Below, piece after piece: positions 5,700 through 6,375 of a stretch of DNA of 6,375 nucleotides (positions within the stretch are counted from its first letter, which is position 1; every line of letters starts with the position of its first letter). Source of the DNA: an uncultured Alphaproteobacteria bacterium (GTDB taxonomy: Bacteria; Pseudomonadota; Alphaproteobacteria; Rs-D84). The notes under the pieces were generated by a model. It ran no database searches. It was given only the letters and a program-made list of their open reading frames with translations, and had not been told where the DNA came from. A program made the translations under genes and the position numbers. The stretch covers positions 1-6,375 of the forward strand of contig CALCGS010000114.1 of NCBI GenBank assembly GCA_937901165.1. The letters run 5' to 3'.

Positions 5700-5873
5700 T
5701 TATCCTTGGATTTCGCCTGTAACATCGTCATAGATAACAACACGAGCTATAGTATTTTTGTTTTCGACATAGTCATTAGCGACGTCTTGAGCTGCTTCAT
5801 ATGAGGTAAAGATGATACCAATATCTGTATCATTACCACCAATGACTACTTTATATAACATACAAGTTGCCAT
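5700..5873 (-). CDS. Small uncharacterised protein (57 aa) between rpsP and rimM
   Basis: A short open frame encodes MATCMLYKVVIGGNDTDIGI for residues 1-20 and ends in YDDVTGEIQG. It is supported by one of the best ribosome binding sites in the window (AAAAGGAG, six bases from the ATG), by its fit in the only sizeable gap of the operon, and by the rimM ribosome binding site that lies in its last codons. The protein is acidic, has no signal peptide or membrane segment, and its pattern suggests strand (LYKVVIGG, 6-13), strand (IGIIFTS, 18-24), helix (YEAAQDVANDYVENK, 25-39), strand (ARVVIYDD, 43-50). That would be a compact alpha/beta fold, likely cytoplasmic. I do not recognise the family. An internal ATG at 5861 is too far from the ribosome binding site to be the start. 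Confidence 0.8.
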   Translation of the reverse strand: MATCMLYKVVIGGNDTDIGIIFTSYEAAQDVANDYVENKNTIARVVIYDDVTGEIQG

Positions 5874-5878
5874 AATAG

Positions 5879-5887
5879 TCTCCTTTT
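5879..5887 (-). promoter_or_regulatory. Strong ribosome binding site of the 57-aa gene
   Basis: The minus strand reads AAAAGGAGA, with AGGAG ending six bases before the ATG at 5873. This near-ideal Shine-Dalgarno site is the main evidence that the short frame is translated. It begins about a dozen bases after the hairpin at 5899-5925, so folding of that hairpin should leave it accessible. Confidence 0.8.
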
Positions 5888-5898
5888 ATAATATCAAT

Positions 5899-5925
5899 AA
5901 TTGGCGACGAAACACGTCGCCAATT
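5899..5925 (-). repeat. Intergenic hairpin after rpsP (11-bp perfect stem, 5-nt loop)
   Basis: AATTGGCGACG (5899-5909) and CGTCGCCAATT (5915-5925) are exact reverse complements around a five-base loop. The stem has six G-C pairs in an AT-rich setting, so the RNA hairpin should be stable. It lies 16 bp after the rpsP stop. On the transcribed strand it is followed by ATTGATATTATAAAAGG, which has no proper U-run, so a complete intrinsic terminator is unlikely. A partial attenuator, an RNA-processing site or a block to 3' exonucleases that stabilises rpsP mRNA are all possible. In E. coli, S16 and L19 are made in much larger amounts than RimM and TrmD from the same operon, so a control point here would make sense. 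Confidence 0.7.
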
Positions 5926-5941
5926 TGCGTTTTGAAATATA

Positions 5942-6375
5942 TTATTCAGCGACAGTTTCAGTTGCTTCGGCAGCAGGTGCTTCCGTAGCAGCTTTTGCAG
6001 CGGCTTCCGCAGCGGCTTTTTCTTCTGCTATTTTAGCCAATTTTTCGGCTTTGTCTTTGATTTTCATTTGTGTCTTTTCAGATTGCAAATGTTTCTTTGT
6101 TTGTACAGGAATTGGTTTTGCTTTGACCAAACCAGCCTTGACCAAGAATTTATAAACACGGTCAGATGGTTGTGCGCCTTTTGCCATCCAATCTTTTACA
6201 GAATCAATATTCAAAATAACACGTTTTTCATCATCGCGTGCCAACATTGGGTTGTATTTACCAACAACACCCAAAATATTACCAGAATTACGTGCATTAC
6301 GTGAATCTGTCACAACAATGTGATAATAAGGGCGTTTTTTTGCACCATAACGTGCCAATCTAATAACTGTTGCCA
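5942..6375 (-). CDS. rpsP: 30S ribosomal protein S16 (start codon cut by one base)
   Basis: S16 is an early-assembling protein of the 30S body. The frame runs to the window edge, where TG GCA ACA GTT ATT AGA TTG is read. With one A outside the window this gives an ATG at 6376 and the expected N-terminus ATVIRLARYGAKKRPYYHIVV. Starting at the internal TTG (6358) would remove part of the conserved IRLAR strand and is rejected. The core (to about residue 95) includes ADSR-like TDSRNARN, VVGKYNPML, LNIDSVKDWMAKGAQPSD and VYKFLVKAGLV. From about residue 100 to the end (144 aa in total, against 82 in E. coli) there is a tail of Lys and Glu followed by Ala-rich repeats such as AEEKAAAEAAAKAATEAPAA. 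Tails like this are common in alphaproteobacterial S16 and are probably flexible or helical on the ribosome surface. It is the first gene of the visible operon. Confidence 0.98.
   Translation of the reverse strand, partial: ATVIRLARYGAKKRPYYHIVVTDSRNARNSGNILGVVGKYNPMLARDDEKRVILNIDSVKDWMAKGAQPSDRVYKFLVKAGLVKAKPIPVQTKKHLQSEKTQMKIKDKAEKLAKIAEEKAAAEAAAKAATEAPAAEATETVAE

Noticed and set aside
5874..5941. A complete rho-independent terminator or a new promoter after rpsP
   Set aside because: The hairpin is real but lacks a U-run, and I see no convincing -35/-10 pair in the remaining bases.
1..6375. CRISPR arrays, tRNA or rRNA genes, insertion sequences, attachment sites
   Set aside because: I found no direct-repeat spacing pattern, cloverleaf, rRNA-like sequence or transposase motif on either strand. 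Coding sequence fills nearly all of the window.

Overview
The window is a single, tightly packed run of eleven genes, all on the minus strand, so transcription reads from the right edge to the left. It suggests an AT-rich (by eye under 40% GC) alphaproteobacterium, probably uncultured or host-associated. The evidence is the rpsP-rimM-trmD-rplS order, an S16 with a long Ala/Lys/Glu-rich tail, a DUF2155 protein (a family I know chiefly from Alphaproteobacteria), and XseA and TrmD sequence variants that look alphaproteobacterial to me. TGA is used as a stop and TGG for Trp, so the genetic code is standard. I could not place the organism more precisely without a search.

Right part (6375 to 4149): the ribosome-maturation block. 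It runs rpsP (S16, missing only the first base of its start codon at the window edge), a 57-codon unrecognised gene with a strong ribosome binding site, rimM (16S processing factor), trmD (tRNA m1G37 methyltransferase) and rplS (L19). A perfect 11-bp hairpin sits between rpsP and the small gene. It could make S16 expression differ from that of the genes downstream.

Middle part (4119 to 2720): three genes for exported or membrane-anchored proteins. They are a DUF2155 periplasmic protein, a 102-aa protein with one N-terminal membrane anchor, and a lipoprotein with a DUF1460 (NlpC/P60-like cysteine amidase) domain. This looks like a small envelope or peptidoglycan cassette inserted in an otherwise housekeeping operon.

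Left part (2730 to 1): tsaD (tRNA t6A37 synthesis), an unrecognised 148-aa protein, and xseA (exonuclease VII large subunit), which is cut by the left edge before its C-terminus.

The largest gap between genes is 68 bp; several genes are 1-10 bp apart and one pair overlaps. The simplest reading is one long transcript with extensive translational coupling. Two of its enzymes, TrmD and TsaD, modify the same tRNA position (37), next to the anticodon. There are no RNA genes, mobile elements, CRISPR arrays or plus-strand genes that I can support. No promoter is visible because the start of the operon lies outside the window.
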